Origin: Micromonospora sp. ALFpr18c
GTDB taxonomy: Bacteria > Actinomycetota > Actinomycetes > Mycobacteriales > Micromonosporaceae
NCBI RefSeq assembly: GCF_008868155.1
Contig: NZ_WBKR01000013.1
Location: forward strand, 1 to 60,124
Reading direction: 5' to 3'
DNA: 60,124 nt
In this document: in pieces, positions 9,003 through 16,817 of the stretch
Position numbering within the stretch: position 1 is the first letter of the stretch
Layout of the letters: the number at the start of each line of letters is the position of its first letter
Notes under the pieces: model-generated
Told to the model about the DNA's origin: nothing
Seen by the model: only the letters and a program-made list of their open reading frames with translations
The model's database searches: none
Translations under genes and position numbers: made by a program

Positions 9003-9818
9003 ATGCCTGTACGGGGCGGAAAGATAACCACGGCGGTGGCCGCGGTGTTGCTGGTGCTCACCGCCGGCTGCGCCGACGGCGGCTCGGGCGGCAGCGACGC
9101 CAAGGCCGAGGCGCCGGCCCCGGCGACACCGAAGGCGCCGGCCGACCTCAAGGACCTGCTGACCAACCCGCACGAGGACCAGAGCAAGGACGAGGTGCTG
9201 ACCTTCGACTTCAAGCAGGTGGCGGAGAAGTCGCTGCTGGCGCCTCCGAAGGGGATGGCCTTCACTCCGGACTCGTGCGTGAACTACGTGACCATCGGCG
9301 ACGCCGCCAGCACCCCGCTGCAGACCGCGCCGGCGGCCAGCATCGCCGGCCTGAACGGGTACATGCAGTTCAACACCGCGAGCCCGGTGGGCAAGGACCA
9401 CAACCTGGGCCACGACAACTTCTTCGCGCAGTTCGTGGTCGAGCTGCCGGAGGGTCCGAAGCTGGAGGCGATGCACAAGGCCGCGACGGCGTGCGCCAAG
9501 GGCGACATCACGCTGGACGGCAAGGTCCCCGGCACGTTGAGCAACGTCGACTTCCAGACGCCACCCCTGGCCGGCGCCGAGACCAAGGGCCTGATCCAGC
9601 GGATCACCTTCCCGCCGCAGAAGGACAAGGCCGGCACCGACGTGCTCAAGACGTTCTACGGTGCGGTCGGCCCGGACGGGGGGATCGACCGCTTCAAGCA
9701 CATCGTCATGGTGGTGATGGGCAACGTGCTGTACTACGGCATCGTCACCGACCCGGCCACGGCCAACAAGATGGCCGCGAACTTCCACCGGCTGGCCACC
9801 GCACGCGGTCTCTCCTGA
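9003..9818 (+). CDS. Secreted lipoprotein of unknown function
   Basis: A 271-residue protein with an N-terminal signal: positive residues (MPVRGGK), a hydrophobic run, then the lipobox LTAGC (Cys about residue 21), followed by a Gly/Ser/Ala/Pro-rich linker. It should be anchored on the outer face of the membrane. The rest (about residues 60-270) is a globular domain I do not recognise. Start choice: ATG at 9003, with GGGGGGAAAG just upstream. ATGs at 8946 and 8991 would lengthen the signal peptide unusually. A strong terminator follows, so it is a single-gene transcript. The candidate operator upstream ties it to the cluster. A role in product binding, transport or immunity is possible, but nothing in the sequence proves it. 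Confidence 0.75.
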   Translation: MPVRGGKITTAVAAVLLVLTAGCADGGSGGSDAKAEAPAPATPKAPADLKDLLTNPHEDQSKDEVLTFDFKQVAEKSLLAPPKGMAFTPDSCVNYVTIGDAASTPLQTAPAASIAGLNGYMQFNTASPVGKDHNLGHDNFFAQFVVELPEGPKLEAMHKAATACAKGDITLDGKVPGTLSNVDFQTPPLAGAETKGLIQRITFPPQKDKAGTDVLKTFYGAVGPDGGIDRFKHIVMVVMGNVLYYGIVTDPATANKMAANFHRLATARGLS

Positions 9819-9829
9819 ACCCACCCCTT

Positions 9830-9862
9830 CCGTGCCCACGCCCGCTGCGGGCGTGGGCACGG
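9830..9862. terminator. Strong hairpin after the lipoprotein gene
   Basis: Long perfect inverted repeat with arms CCGTGCCCACGCCCGC / GCGGGCGTGGGCACGG around one unpaired base; in practice about 14 bp with a small loop. It begins 11 bp after the stop codon. Confidence 0.8.
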
Positions 9863-10093
9863 TCGTGTCCGCGGTCGGGCCGCTCTCGGCCGCGGACGCA
9901 CCGACCGGGGCAACACAGAAGATGCCCGCCCTGCCGTTGAATGCCACCATTACCTCGTGGCCGATAAGGCGAAAAACAGTCGGCACGCCATTCTCGGAGA
10001 TTGCTGACCAGCGGTTCACCACCATTTCCCCGATTGAGGCGCAGTGCCTCACCCGGCCAGATTCCTCGTCCTCTTTCGACGAATGAGGAAATG

Positions 10094-10109
10094 GCATTGG
10101 CGGGGAGGC
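10094..10109 (+). promoter_or_regulatory. Possible fifth copy of the cluster operator (weaker)
   Basis: GCATTGGCGGGGAGGC matches the 16-bp consensus at 14 positions but has lost the C of the first half-site and the T of GATGC. It is 57 bp before the FAD hydroxylase start and 12 bp before a TTGACA at 10122-10127. Confidence 0.3.
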
Positions 10110-10166
10110 CGCGCAGAACCGTTGACAGCTTCCCCGGTTTCGCTCGACAGGTAGGAGATGGTAGCC

Positions 10167-11522
10167 GTGGGTTCCGAAGTTGGAAATCGCGTGGTGGTGC
10201 TCGGCGGGAGCATCACCGCGCTGTTCGCCGCCAGCGCGCTCAGCGAAGGCTACCGGGAGGTCGTCCTGGTCGACCGCGACGAGCTGATCGACGTCTGGGA
10301 CGCGCGGCGGGGCGCGCCGCAGGGCCGGCACATCAACGGCCTCATCGCCCGGGGCTCCCGGGCGATGGAAGACCTGTTCCCCGAGATCACCGCCCAGATG
10401 GTCACCGCCGGTTGCCCGCTGACCGACCTGGCCGGCACGGTCAAGTGGTACATGAACGGCAGGCCGCTGGCCCAGACCCGGGCCGGCCTGACCTGCGTCG
10501 CCGCCCGGCGACCGGTCATGGAGGCGCACGTGCGGCGGCGGATCGCCGCCTTGAAGAACGTCACCTTCATGGAGCGCACCGACATCACCGGCCTGGTGTT
10601 CAGCACGGACAAGTCCCGGGTCATCGGCGCGCGGGTGCAGCGTCAGGGCGAGGGCAACCGCGAGGAGACACTCACCGCCGACCTCGTCGTCGACGCCACC
10701 GGGCGGGGCTCGCGTACCCCGGTCTGGCTGGAGGCGCAGGGCTACCAGCGCGTGCCGGAGGAGGGCACGAAGATCGGGCTCGGCTACGTCACCCGGCACT
10801 ACAAGCTGCGCCACGACCCGTTCGGCACCAGCCACTCGATCATCTCGGTGGCGTCGCCGGACAACCCCCGCGGCGCCATCTTCACCAAGTCCGACGGCGG
10901 CAGGGTCGAGCTGACCACCTACGGCATCATGGGCGACCACCCGCCCACCGACCCGGAGGGCTTCAACCAGTTCGTCAAGTCGCTGTCCGCCCCGGAGATC
11001 TACGAGGGCATCTCCGACGCCGAGCCGCTCGACGACCCGGTGCTGTTCAAGTTCCCCACCACGCTGCGCCGGCGCTACGAGCTGATGTCCCGTTTCCCCG
11101 ACGGCCTGCTGGTGCTCGGCGACGCGGTCTGCACCCCGAATCCGGTGTTCGCGCAGGCCCAGACGCTCGCCGCCCTGGAGGCGCTGGCGCTGCGGGACCT
11201 GCTGCGCACGGGCCAGGCCCCCCGGTCCAAGGAGTTCATGCGCACGGTAGGACGGATCATCGACCCGGCCTGGGAGATGACCGAGGCGATCAACCTGACG
11301 TTCCCCGACGTCGAGGGCCGGCGTACCCGCAAGGTGCAGCTGCTGCACGCCTACATGAAGCGGCTGCACCTGGCCGCCACCAAGGACGCCAGCCTCACCG
11401 AGGCGTTCATGCGCTCCGCCGGTCTGGTCGACCCGCTGGAGGCGCTGCTGCGCCCGAGCGTGGTCTGGCGGGTGATGCGTCACTCGCGGGCCGAGATGCC
11501 GCTGCTCGGCGGGCGGATCTGA
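10167..11522 (+). CDS. FAD-dependent aromatic hydroxylase-like protein (paralogue A)
   Basis: A 451-residue member of the FAD-dependent monooxygenase/geranylgeranyl-reductase-like superfamily. The N-terminal dinucleotide fold reads VVVLGGSITALFAASAL, the middle motif is DLVVDATGRGSRTP and the second FAD motif is VLGDAVCTPNPVF. The GTG at 10167 is preferred over the ATG at 10158: AGGAG at 10153-10157 touches the ATG but is 9 nt from the GTG, and the paralogue also starts with GTG. It is clearly related to the minus-strand gene at 16818-18212, sharing RTP-W-LGYQR, RHY-LR and GDHPPTDP blocks. Likely role is hydroxylation or epoxidation of the enediyne core or aryl unit. It ends at a strong terminator. 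Confidence 0.85.
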   Translation: MGSEVGNRVVVLGGSITALFAASALSEGYREVVLVDRDELIDVWDARRGAPQGRHINGLIARGSRAMEDLFPEITAQMVTAGCPLTDLAGTVKWYMNGRPLAQTRAGLTCVAARRPVMEAHVRRRIAALKNVTFMERTDITGLVFSTDKSRVIGARVQRQGEGNREETLTADLVVDATGRGSRTPVWLEAQGYQRVPEEGTKIGLGYVTRHYKLRHDPFGTSHSIISVASPDNPRGAIFTKSDGGRVELTTYGIMGDHPPTDPEGFNQFVKSLSAPEIYEGISDAEPLDDPVLFKFPTTLRRRYELMSRFPDGLLVLGDAVCTPNPVFAQAQTLAALEALALRDLLRTGQAPRSKEFMRTVGRIIDPAWEMTEAINLTFPDVEGRRTRKVQLLHAYMKRLHLAATKDASLTEAFMRSAGLVDPLEALLRPSVVWRVMRHSRAEMPLLGGRI

Positions 11523-11587
11523 CCCGCCGGTCACCCGGGGCCTGGTCGCTTCCCGGTGTGACCGACACCGCCGGTACGCCGGCCCGC

Positions 11588-11617
11588 CGGACCCCGTCCC
11601 ACCAGGGACGGGGTCCG
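11588..11617. terminator. Hairpin terminator after FAD hydroxylase A
   Basis: A 13-bp perfect stem CGGACCCCGTCCC / GGGACGGGGTCCG with loop ACCA, followed by TTCGTC. It separates the FAD gene from the BtrH-like gene. Confidence 0.8.
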
Positions 11618-11786
11618 TTCGTCGTGGTGGTCGGCGCGTGTCGAACCGCCCCCGACGCCCGCCGGGAGCACGTATCCTCCGACGAGGCGTCGACCGGGCG
11701 CGCCGGGCGCCGGCGGATCCGGGGCGCCCGGCGGCGTACCCGGCCGCCCCGTCGGCCACCAGCGACAGCTCGCCCGAGGGGGGACC

Positions 11787-13103
11787 ATGACCACCCGCAA
11801 GCCCAGCGAAGCCCGGATCCGCACCCGGATGGCCCGGACCGGCGAGAGTTACGCGACCGCGCGTGCCGGCCTGTCCGGCGCCCGGACGTCGCCGAAGCCG
11901 GTCACCGACGCCGGCTGGGCGCTACGGGGCGGGTTGCACGCCGAGACCTCCAACGTGACCAACGTGCTGACCCATCTCGGCGGCGACGCCACCGGGGCGC
12001 ACCTGAGCGAGGCGATGCTGCTCGGCGTCGGCGGCGGCCTCGGAGCCGGCTACATGCTCTGGGAGATCAAGGGGCAGACGCCGAACCTGTTCCTGGGATT
12101 CCGGTACCGGTGGACGTTTCACGACTGGGCCGAGCGCACCATGGACCGGCTCGGCGTCGGCTACCAGGTGAAGACGACCGGCAGCAGCAAGGCCGCCGCC
12201 ACCACGCTGCACGAGCAGCTCACCGACGGCAACCCGGTCCTCATCGCACCGGACCGGCAGCTGGTCGGGTACTGGCACCTGCCCGCGGCACCAGCCCTGG
12301 CCGGCCGCGGCCGTCCGGTCTTCGCCGGCGCCCGGCGCAGCCCCCTGGTGGCGTACGCGCTCACCGACGACGGCATCCGGGTCGACGACCGCAACCTCGC
12401 CCCGCTCACCGTCGACGCGGACATCCTCGCCGAGGCCCGGGCCCGGGTCAGCTCCACCAAGAACCGCATGATCGTGGTGCACACGGTGCCCGAGACGTAC
12501 GCCCTGGCCGACGCCGTACGGGCCGGCATCGCCGACTGCGTCGCGCACCTGGACGCCAAGGCGGCCACGGTGGCGTTGCCGGCGTGGAGCAAGTGGAGCC
12601 GCCTGGTCACCGACGAGCGCAACGCCAAGGGCTGGCCCACGTTGTACGGCAAGGCCGGGATGGCCACCACGCTGCTGTCGGTCTGGGAGCACGTCGAGCC
12701 GGCCGGGCTCACCGGCGGCAACCTGCGCGACCTCTACGCGGACTTCCTGGACGAGGCGGCGCCCCTGCTCGGCGACTCCGCCGACGCGGCGGCGGACGCG
12801 GCGCAGCTGTTCCGCCAGTCCGCCCGGCTGTGGCACGAGATCGCCGAGACGGCGCTGCCCTGGGACGTCCCCGAGTACGCCCGGCTGCGGGAGCTGGTCG
12901 CCACCATCTCCGCCGGTGTCGCGGCCGGCGACCCGGCCGTCGCCGACCGCGCCGAGGCCGCCGACACGCTGTGGGACCTGATCGCCGAGTACGACCGCAA
13001 GCCGCCCGCCGAGCCGGACCTGCCCCGGTTGTCCGAGCAGATCCAGGCGGTCTACGACACCGAGCGGGAGGCCGTCGGGGCGCTGCGCCACGTGGTGGGC
13101 TGA
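11787..13103 (+). CDS. BtrH N-terminal-like (butirosin H) domain protein
   Basis: A 438-residue protein. Residues about 45-330 look like the BtrH N-terminal/DUF4872 family: LHAETSNVTNVLTHLG, then LSEAMLLGVGGGLGAGYM, then a region with NPVLIAPD. BtrH of butirosin synthesis transfers an acyl side chain from a carrier protein, and the family resembles C39-type cysteine peptidases. Here the family's HC at the presumed active site reads HA, so the Cys appears lost; this rests on a by-eye alignment. The N-terminus holds IRTRMARTGESYATAR, a helix seen at the start of many actinobacterial proteins. The ATG at 11787 follows GAGGGGGG. It ends 3 bp before the convergent HpaB-type gene. Its function in an enediyne cluster is unknown. 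Confidence 0.65.
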   Translation: MTTRKPSEARIRTRMARTGESYATARAGLSGARTSPKPVTDAGWALRGGLHAETSNVTNVLTHLGGDATGAHLSEAMLLGVGGGLGAGYMLWEIKGQTPNLFLGFRYRWTFHDWAERTMDRLGVGYQVKTTGSSKAAATTLHEQLTDGNPVLIAPDRQLVGYWHLPAAPALAGRGRPVFAGARRSPLVAYALTDDGIRVDDRNLAPLTVDADILAEARARVSSTKNRMIVVHTVPETYALADAVRAGIADCVAHLDAKAATVALPAWSKWSRLVTDERNAKGWPTLYGKAGMATTLLSVWEHVEPAGLTGGNLRDLYADFLDEAAPLLGDSADAAADAAQLFRQSARLWHEIAETALPWDVPEYARLRELVATISAGVAAGDPAVADRAEAADTLWDLIAEYDRKPPAEPDLPRLSEQIQAVYDTEREAVGALRHVVG

Positions 13104-13106
13104 GCC

Positions 13107-14681
13107 CTACCGGTCGCGCAGCACGTCGCGCAGCCCGCGCAGGTCCTGGAACGAGTCGAGGTCGTCGACCAGCCAGCCGTCGAGGTCGTACTCGCCCAGA
13201 CACCTGTCGACGAACGCCTTGTAGCTGTCCAGTTCGCCACCGAGGATCTGGGCGTTGAGCAGCTCGACCCGTGTGTTCTCGTGGTTGCCGGCGTAGTTGC
13301 GCTCGTACAGCTCGTGCCGGCCACCGAACTCGGAGCCGACCGCGTCCCAGAGCAGCTTCATCAGCTTGACCCGCTCGACCGCGTCGACGCCGCCCGACCC
13401 GCGGACGTACTTGTCGAGGTAGCGACGCAGGTCCGGGTTGGCGAAGTCCTCCGCGCTGGAGTTGACGTAGATGAGGCCGCTGGCCACGTCCTGCAGGACG
13501 ATCTCCCGTACCCGGGCGTAGCCGACCTGCATGAACCAGCGGTACGCCATGCCGTAGGCCGGGTTGGGCAGGACCGCGCCGTTGTGCCACGGCACCGGGT
13601 TGCGGGCGGCCGCGTCGGAGAGCCCCCAGAACAGGTTGCGCCAGGCGAGCACCTCCCCGAGCCGGCTCTGCACGCCCCGGAAGTCGGACGTCCCGGTGGT
13701 GTCCAGGGCCTTGGCCAGCAGGCCGGCGATGAATTCGAGTTTCACGGCGAGGCGGGTGCAGCCGTGGAAGGTGAAGCGTTCGGTGAAGCCGGACCGGCCG
13801 GCGAACATCTGCACCTTGCCGAGGTCCCCGTAGATGAACACGTTCTCCCACGGGATGAGGACCTTGTCCAGCACCAGGATCGTGTCGTTCTCGTCCAGTC
13901 GGGACGACAGCGGGTAGTCGAACGGGCTGCCCATGACGGCGGCGCTGGCCGAGTAGGACGGTCGACAGATCAGCTTCATCCCCGGCGCGTCCATCGGCAC
14001 GGTCGCGACCAGGGCGAACTCCCGCTTGCGGACCGGAAGGCCGTAGTGGGCCAGGAAGTTGTGGTGGGTCAGCGCCGAGGCGGTGGCGACGACCTTCGCG
14101 CCGCTGACGATCACCCCGGCGTCGGTCTCGCGCTCCACGTGGACGAAGACGTCGGAGACCTCGTCCGGCGGCCGGGACCGGTCCACCGGCGGGTGCACGA
14201 TGGCGTGGTTCCAGTACAGGACCTTCTCCTGCGCCTCGCGGTACCAGCGGCGGGCGTTGTCGGCGAACGGATCGTAGAAGTCGGCGTTGGCGCCGAGCGT
14301 GCCGAGGAACGCGGCCTTGTAGTCCGGGCTGCGTCCCATCCAGCCGTAGCTCAACCGGGCCCACGCCGCGATGGCCTGCTGGTCGGCGACGAGATCCTCG
14401 GCGGAGTGGGGGGTGGTGAAGAACCGGTGCGTCCAGCCCTCGCTGCCGGTGTCCGTGGGCGTGGTCAGCACCGGACGGGACCGCGGGTCGTGCAGCGCGT
14501 CGTAGAGCCGGGCGGTCATCCGTACCGGGTTGCGGAAGGCGGGGTGCCGGGTGACGTCGCGGACCCGGTCGCCGTAGAGGTAGATCTCCCGTCCGTCGCG
14601 CAGGGACTCGACGTACTCGTCACCGGTCATCGGGCGGGTCCGGCGGACGCCGGTCGTCGGACGGTCAACCAACTCGGTCAT
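13107..14681 (-). CDS. HpaB/SgcC-type FADH2-dependent phenol 3-hydroxylase
   Basis: A 524-residue protein of the 4-hydroxyphenylacetate 3-monooxygenase oxygenase family (acyl-CoA dehydrogenase fold, two-component). It opens with [20 protein letters not shown], and typical blocks include [19 protein letters not shown] and [19 protein letters not shown]. In C-1027 biosynthesis the homologue SgcC hydroxylates PCP-bound 3-chloro-beta-tyrosine using FADH2 from SgcE6. The same role fits here, with the flavin reductase at 33173-33754 as partner. The ATG at 14681 is where homology begins, with AAAGGCG upstream. It is divergent from the MFS exporter gene. Confidence 0.92.
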   Translation of the reverse strand: MTELVDRPTTGVRRTRPMTGDEYVESLRDGREIYLYGDRVRDVTRHPAFRNPVRMTARLYDALHDPRSRPVLTTPTDTGSEGWTHRFFTTPHSAEDLVADQQAIAAWARLSYGWMGRSPDYKAAFLGTLGANADFYDPFADNARRWYREAQEKVLYWNHAIVHPPVDRSRPPDEVSDVFVHVERETDAGVIVSGAKVVATASALTHHNFLAHYGLPVRKREFALVATVPMDAPGMKLICRPSYSASAAVMGSPFDYPLSSRLDENDTILVLDKVLIPWENVFIYGDLGKVQMFAGRSGFTERFTFHGCTRLAVKLEFIAGLLAKALDTTGTSDFRGVQSRLGEVLAWRNLFWGLSDAAARNPVPWHNGAVLPNPAYGMAYRWFMQVGYARVREIVLQDVASGLIYVNSSAEDFANPDLRRYLDKYVRGSGGVDAVERVKLMKLLWDAVGSEFGGRHELYERNYAGNHENTRVELLNAQILGGELDSYKAFVDRCLGEYDLDGWLVDDLDSFQDLRGLRDVLRDR

Positions 14682-14944
14682 GGAACGCCTTTCGCCGGGC
14701 CGGGCAGGCCGCCGGGCGGGACGGACCGGGCAGCCGTCGCGCCTTGTCTGGTCCGCATTCAGCATGGTGAGCGCCGGAGAGCGGGACAAGGTGGTACGCC
14801 GCAGAGCGCAACCGGGAAGACGCCGGTGGTCGCGTCGGACGATCCGGGACACCGGAGTCGCGGGGAGCGATGACTTTTGCCCGGGCCTGCCGTCTCAACA
14901 GTGAGCCGCAGGACAGCGCGGCCGATATCGAGAGGACCAAGACC

Positions 14945-16570
14945 ATGACTACAGTCGACGGGCAGGCGGGCGCAGCCGCCGCCCCGGCCGTGGCTCCTCG
15001 GGCCACCTGGCGGGAGTGGCTCGGCCTGGCCGTTATGTGCCTGCCCACCATGTTGACGACGGTGGATCTCAACGTCATGTTCCTGGCGTTGCCACACGTG
15101 ACCGCTGATCTGGGGCCGAGCAGCACCGAGCAGTTGTGGATCTCCGACATCTACGGGTTCCTGATCGCCGGTTTCCTGGTCACGATGGGGACGCTCGGTG
15201 ACCGGGTCGGCCGCAAGAAGGTCCTGCTGTTCGGTGGCGCGGCGTTCCTCGCGGCGTCGCTGCTGGCCGCGTTCGCGACCTCCACGATCGTGCTGATCAT
15301 CGCCCGCGCCCTGCTCGGCGTGGCCGGCGCGACGCTGATCCCGTCGATCCTCGCGCTGCTCCGGACGATGTTCAAGGACCCGAAGCAGATGGGCGCCGCG
15401 ATGGGCCTCTGGGGTACGTCCCTGATGGCCGGTGTGGTGCTCGGCCCGGTGATCGGCGGCCTGATGCTGGGCGCGTTCTGGTGGGGCTCGGTGTTCCTGC
15501 TCGCCGTCCCGATCATGGGTCTGCTGCTGATCGCCGGCCCGGTGCTGATCCCCGAGTCGAAGGACCCGACCGCGGGCCGACTGGACCTGTTCAGCGTGGC
15601 GCTGTCCCTGCTGGCCATCCTGCCGTTCGTCTACGGTCTCAAGGAGCTGGCGCGCAACGGCTGGGAGCCGGTGCCGCTGATCGCCCTCGTCGCGGGGCTG
15701 GTCTTCCTCGTCGTCTTCCTGCGCCGGCAGGCCCAGCTGGCCCACCCGCTGCTGGACCTGAGCCTGTTCAGGATCCGCGCGCTCTCGACGGCGCTGACGA
15801 TGGCCCTGATGATCGCCTTCGTCATGGGCGGCGCCGGTCTGATGGGCAGCCTCTACATGCAGATGGTCGAGGGGCTCACCCCGGTGCGGGTCGGCACCCT
15901 GCTGCTGATCCCGTCCCTCGTGATGATCGTCGTCGGCAACCTGGCGCCGGCGATCGCCCGCAAGGTCCGTCCGGCGTACGTGCTCACCGGCGGCTCCCTG
16001 ATCGCGGCGGTCGGCATGGTGGTGCTGACGCAGGTGGGCAGCACCGCCGGGTTGACCACCCTGCTGGTCGGTCTGGCGATCGTCTACGTCGGTGGCGCGT
16101 CCGTCGGCCCGATGACCCCGTTCCTGGTGATGTCCTCCACGCCTCCGGAGAAGGCCGGCGCCGCCGGGTCGCTCTCCTCGGCCGTCGGCGAGCTGGGTGT
16201 CGCCCTGGGTGTGGCCATCCTCGGCCTCATCGGCACCGCCACGTACCGGGGTCAGGTCACCGTCCCGGGCGAACTGCCGGCGGACGCCGCGGCCACCGCC
16301 AAGGAGAGCATCGCGGGTGCGACCGTGGTGGCCGAGCAGGTCGGTGGCCCGTCCGCGGGTTCGCTGCTCGACTCGGCCCGGGAGGCGTTCACCAGCGGCC
16401 TGAACACCGTCGCGCTGGTCTGCGTCTTCGTCTTCGTCGCCCTGGCCGTGGTGGCGTTCCTCGGGTTGCGGCACGTGCCGTCGCTCGGTGACATGCCGAT
16501 GCCGGGCATGCCCCCGAAGGAGGCCAAGCCGGCACCGGAGACCGCCGACTCGGCGCAGCCGGTGCACTGA
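14945..16570 (+). CDS. MFS drug exporter, DHA2 (14-TM) family
   Basis: A 541-residue integral membrane protein with about 14 hydrophobic helices. It has the MFS motif A GTLGDRVGRKKVLLFG after helix 2 and the drug:H+ antiporter segment MTTVDLNVMFLALPHV in helix 1. It is of the type that exports antibiotics in exchange for protons (SgcB-like in C-1027). The ATG at 14945 is chosen because GAGAGGA lies 9 nt upstream. The C-terminal tail is soluble and Pro-rich. Placed inside the cluster and divergent from the HpaB-type hydroxylase, it is the best candidate for product export and self-protection. A shared terminator follows the stop. Confidence 0.93.
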   Translation: MTTVDGQAGAAAAPAVAPRATWREWLGLAVMCLPTMLTTVDLNVMFLALPHVTADLGPSSTEQLWISDIYGFLIAGFLVTMGTLGDRVGRKKVLLFGGAAFLAASLLAAFATSTIVLIIARALLGVAGATLIPSILALLRTMFKDPKQMGAAMGLWGTSLMAGVVLGPVIGGLMLGAFWWGSVFLLAVPIMGLLLIAGPVLIPESKDPTAGRLDLFSVALSLLAILPFVYGLKELARNGWEPVPLIALVAGLVFLVVFLRRQAQLAHPLLDLSLFRIRALSTALTMALMIAFVMGGAGLMGSLYMQMVEGLTPVRVGTLLLIPSLVMIVVGNLAPAIARKVRPAYVLTGGSLIAAVGMVVLTQVGSTAGLTTLLVGLAIVYVGGASVGPMTPFLVMSSTPPEKAGAAGSLSSAVGELGVALGVAILGLIGTATYRGQVTVPGELPADAAATAKESIAGATVVAEQVGGPSAGSLLDSAREAFTSGLNTVALVCVFVFVALAVVAFLGLRHVPSLGDMPMPGMPPKEAKPAPETADSAQPVH

Positions 16571-16680
16571 CGCACCGGCCCCTCGTATCGCGGCCGCTCC
16601 GGTCACCCGCTCGGGTGCCCGGGGCGGCCGGCGTACGTGCTCGACGTCCCCATGCCGCGCGGCGGGCGAGCCGCGCCCGA

Positions 16681-16763
16681 CGGGACATGCGACACCGCCG
16701 GGACATGCCGGGGCCGGCGGGACATGCGACACCGGCGGGACATGCCGGGGCCGGCGGGACACG
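16681..16763. repeat. Tandem repeats of GGGACATGC, period 18/19 bp
   Basis: Two near-perfect copies of a 37-bp unit (16681-16717 and 16718-16754, one mismatch) plus the start of a third. Each unit is itself two related halves. GGGACATGC begins at 16682, 16700, 16719 and 16737, and a variant GGGACACG begins at 16756. It sits in the gap between two convergent genes, directly before their shared terminator. Confidence 0.85.
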
Positions 16764-16766
16764 TCG

Positions 16767-16796
16767 CGCCCCGGGCCGGTGCTCCGGCCCGGGGCG
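16767..16796. terminator. Bidirectional hairpin between MFS and FAD hydroxylase B
   Basis: A 13-bp perfect stem CGCCCCGGGCCGG / CCGGCCCGGGGCG with loop TGCT, between two convergent genes. It probably serves both. Confidence 0.8.
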
Positions 16797-16817
16797 GTGT
16801 CCGGCGGTGGACGGGGA

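Larger units (their letters stand above)
9819..10166. other. 348-bp intergenic region
   Basis: Starts with the terminator of the lipoprotein gene. Then it holds a weak operator-like match (GCAACACAGAAGATGC at 9910-9925, 13 of 16 consensus positions), a better one at 10094 and a TTGACA at 10122. No credible gene. Confidence 0.5.

Noticed and set aside
9003..9818. The lipoprotein as an enediyne-binding apoprotein
   Set aside because: Apoproteins of the C-1027/neocarzinostatin type are about 110-150 residues after the signal, with an immunoglobulin-like fold and disulfides. This one is larger, has a lipobox and lacks those features.
8928..11759. 943-codon minus-strand frame across lipoprotein and FAD gene
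   Set aside because: It shadows two well-supported plus-strand genes and a terminator, and the peptide is low-complexity.
14755..14770. GCATTCAGCATGGTGA as another copy of the 16-bp motif
   Set aside because: Only the first half-site matches; GATGC is missing. About 12 of 16 positions is not convincing. GCAATCCAATGGTGGC and GCAATGTCCGGGTCGC near 47.7 kb were rejected for the same reason.
16681..16763. The GGGACATGC array as a CRISPR
   Set aside because: Repeat units are only about 9-10 bp conserved with no unique spacers of normal length, and no cas genes are present.
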